64,000 bases of DNA from Aporrectodea caliginosa (lineage: Eukaryota; Annelida; Clitellata; Crassiclitellata; Lumbricidae), in NCBI GenBank assembly GCA_020284085.1, contig JACEVL010000341.1, positions 62,001 to 126,000 on the forward strand. The letters run 5' to 3'. This document shows, in pieces, positions 62,862 through 64,000 of the stretch. The notes beneath the pieces are model-generated. The model was not told the DNA's origin. It did no database searches and was given only the letters and a program-made list of their open reading frames with translations. Numbering within the stretch: the first letter of the stretch is position 1; the number at the start of each line of letters is the position of its first letter. The translations under genes were made by a program, and so were the position numbers.

Positions 62862-62985
62862 TTTAAAAACACTCGTCGTGATCTGTCGGCAGAAACTCAG
62901 CATTAATCTATAATCATACAAACAATTTTATCCATTGATATCATTGACTTCCATCAACATGCCGGCCACCATCATGTATCTAAGG
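62862..62985 (-). promoter_or_regulatory. Probable PRMT7 promoter and 5' UTR interval
   Basis: About 120 bp separate the PRMT7 ATG from an upstream LINE end. No TATA box or other clear core motif is visible, and the call rests on position only. Confidence 0.3.
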
Positions 62986-62989
62986 ACTT

Positions 62990-63356
62990 CAAATACAGAT
63001 CGCCCAATACATACAACTCCCGCCTGTGCTACGACAAATATCCGATCCATCCTATGAACTCACCAAAACCTCACCTCTTGCTATCTCTCCACAGGTCTTC
63101 CACTCAAAACTGAAAACACTGCTTTTTCACAAATCCTATCCCGATTCCTTCTCTTCCCCTCACCTTCCTCGCCATTTCAACTCTAAGCATCATCCACCTT
63201 AGCCGTCTGACTGTCTGCCTGCCTGACTCTCTGGATTTTGACCCCCTGCCTATCGATTCTGTTTTGGTTAAGCGCCTGTGAATAAGCTGGTTCCCGCGAC
63301 TTCGCTTTTGTGGGCGCTGTAGAAATATCGAGTTTACGATTACGATTACGATTACA
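62990..63356 (+). mobile_element. LINE 3' end with ATTACG-repeat tail
   Basis: Plus-strand translation ends QVFHSKLKTLLFHKSYPDSF, a CR1/L2-type C-terminus. A 3' UTR follows with GTGAATAAGCTGGTTCCCGC, then ATTACG repeats at about 63330-63356. The same 3' end lies at 19985-20090. It lies just upstream of PRMT7, on the opposite strand. Confidence 0.75.
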
Positions 63357-63378
63357 TGATTATTCTGTTCCGTATGTA

Positions 63379-63403
63379 CATTGTATGTATGTATGTATGT
63401 ATA
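63379..63403 (+). repeat. TATG microsatellite
   Basis: About five GTAT/TATG units follow the LINE end. Confidence 0.85.
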
Positions 63404-63702
63404 AAGCCACACAATGTCATGTCCTACACTGACATTAAGCGAACGCGTCGTTTCTTTCTTATTTGCGTTATTGTTTGGCCGCGAGCAGTCGGATCTTAGC
63501 ATATAAAAGTGTGATTTCATCCCGTGCTTACGTTGTCTGGAAAATTAATCAACTTAATTTATCATTTCATAAGGTGGATTCTACTCTTCAAATCTGTTCC
63601 TTCCATCCATTGTAGCGCTATAGGCATCGAATATATGTATAATATATTCGTTTATTGAGAAAAACAATCTGACAAAAACGCAGAAATGTTAACATGAGTG
63701 AT

Positions 63703-63840
63703 AAGGGGCCGTCCATAAATGACGTCACGCTATTTTGGCCGATTTTACCCCCTCCCCTCGTCACACTTCGTCACAAAAAGTCACACACCCCTGAAAAATG
63801 ACGTCACAAAGCTCTGACCCCCTAAAACGAAACTTCCACA
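63703..63840. mobile_element. Partial GGGGCCGTCCATAAATGACG element
   Basis: The start GGGGCCGTCCATAAATGACG, followed by TCAC, and a CCCCCTCCCC tract resemble the inverted-repeat element at 29663-30029. GACGTCAC recurs internally. The opposite terminal repeat is not seen before the window ends. Confidence 0.6.
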
Positions 63841-64000
63841 TGATAATAAAACATGTTTCAATCCCCATTTATTGTCATTGTAATAAGTATTTAAAAATCT
63901 TATGGTGACAAATATTTAAATAATTAGAAAATTATTAATAATGGTGCCCGTATACATTAAAATAATCAAAAAATTATGAAAATTTTAATACTCAAAATTA

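Overview
The window is AT-rich animal nuclear DNA: split genes with GT-AG introns, dense transposable elements and conserved metazoan proteins. Many CR1-like LINE 3' ends, numerous hAT-type elements and tRNA-derived SINE-like units suggest a non-vertebrate animal, plausibly a marine deuterostome. That placement is inference; the species cannot be fixed from the sequence alone.

Four protein-coding genes were found. (1) Minus strand, from 16.4 kb to beyond the left edge: a ZMYND8 (RACK7)-type chromatin reader. I could trace 15 exons with consistent splice phases, from the initiator ATG at 16437 through the PHD finger, bromodomain, a Cys-rich linker and the PWWP domain. The C-terminal part, where the MYND finger of this family lies, is off the window. 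(2) Plus strand, 25064-27187: kanadaptin (SLC4A1AP), an FHA-domain nuclear protein whose whole coding region lies in one exon. (3) Plus strand, 32634-37453: a large protein with about 20 C2H2 zinc fingers, also in one exon, but cut inside its eleventh finger by a 1110-bp hAT transposon with an exact 8-bp target-site duplication. (4) Minus strand, 62861-45673: the arginine methyltransferase PRMT7. Thirteen exons were located, and one conserved stretch between exons 8 and 9 was not found.

Layout: 1-16.4 kb holds ZMYND8 exons with introns full of elements (two adjacent hATs at 5.9-7.5 kb, LINE remnants, a LINE with a long open RT frame at 14.1-15.9 kb). 16.4-25.1 kb is the intergenic space between the head-to-head ZMYND8 and SLC4A1AP genes, filled with LINE fragments, a MITE and a TA microsatellite of about 108 bp. 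27.2-32.6 kb is intergenic, with tRNA-like SINE heads, an inverted-repeat element and a nested foldback. 37.5-45.7 kb is intergenic, mostly featureless AT-rich sequence with one hAT MITE. 45.7-62.9 kb is PRMT7, its introns holding further hAT MITEs and LINE tails. 62.9-64 kb is upstream of PRMT7 and carries a LINE 3' end and part of another dispersed repeat.

Three genes act in nuclear or protein-modification processes (histone reading, a nuclear FHA protein, arginine methylation) and the fourth is a probable DNA-binding zinc-finger protein. No operon-like or clustered pathway logic is visible. The most notable points are the transposon-broken zinc-finger gene, the nine hAT-like elements with matching 8-bp duplications, the missing PRMT7 segment and the intronless kanadaptin coding region.
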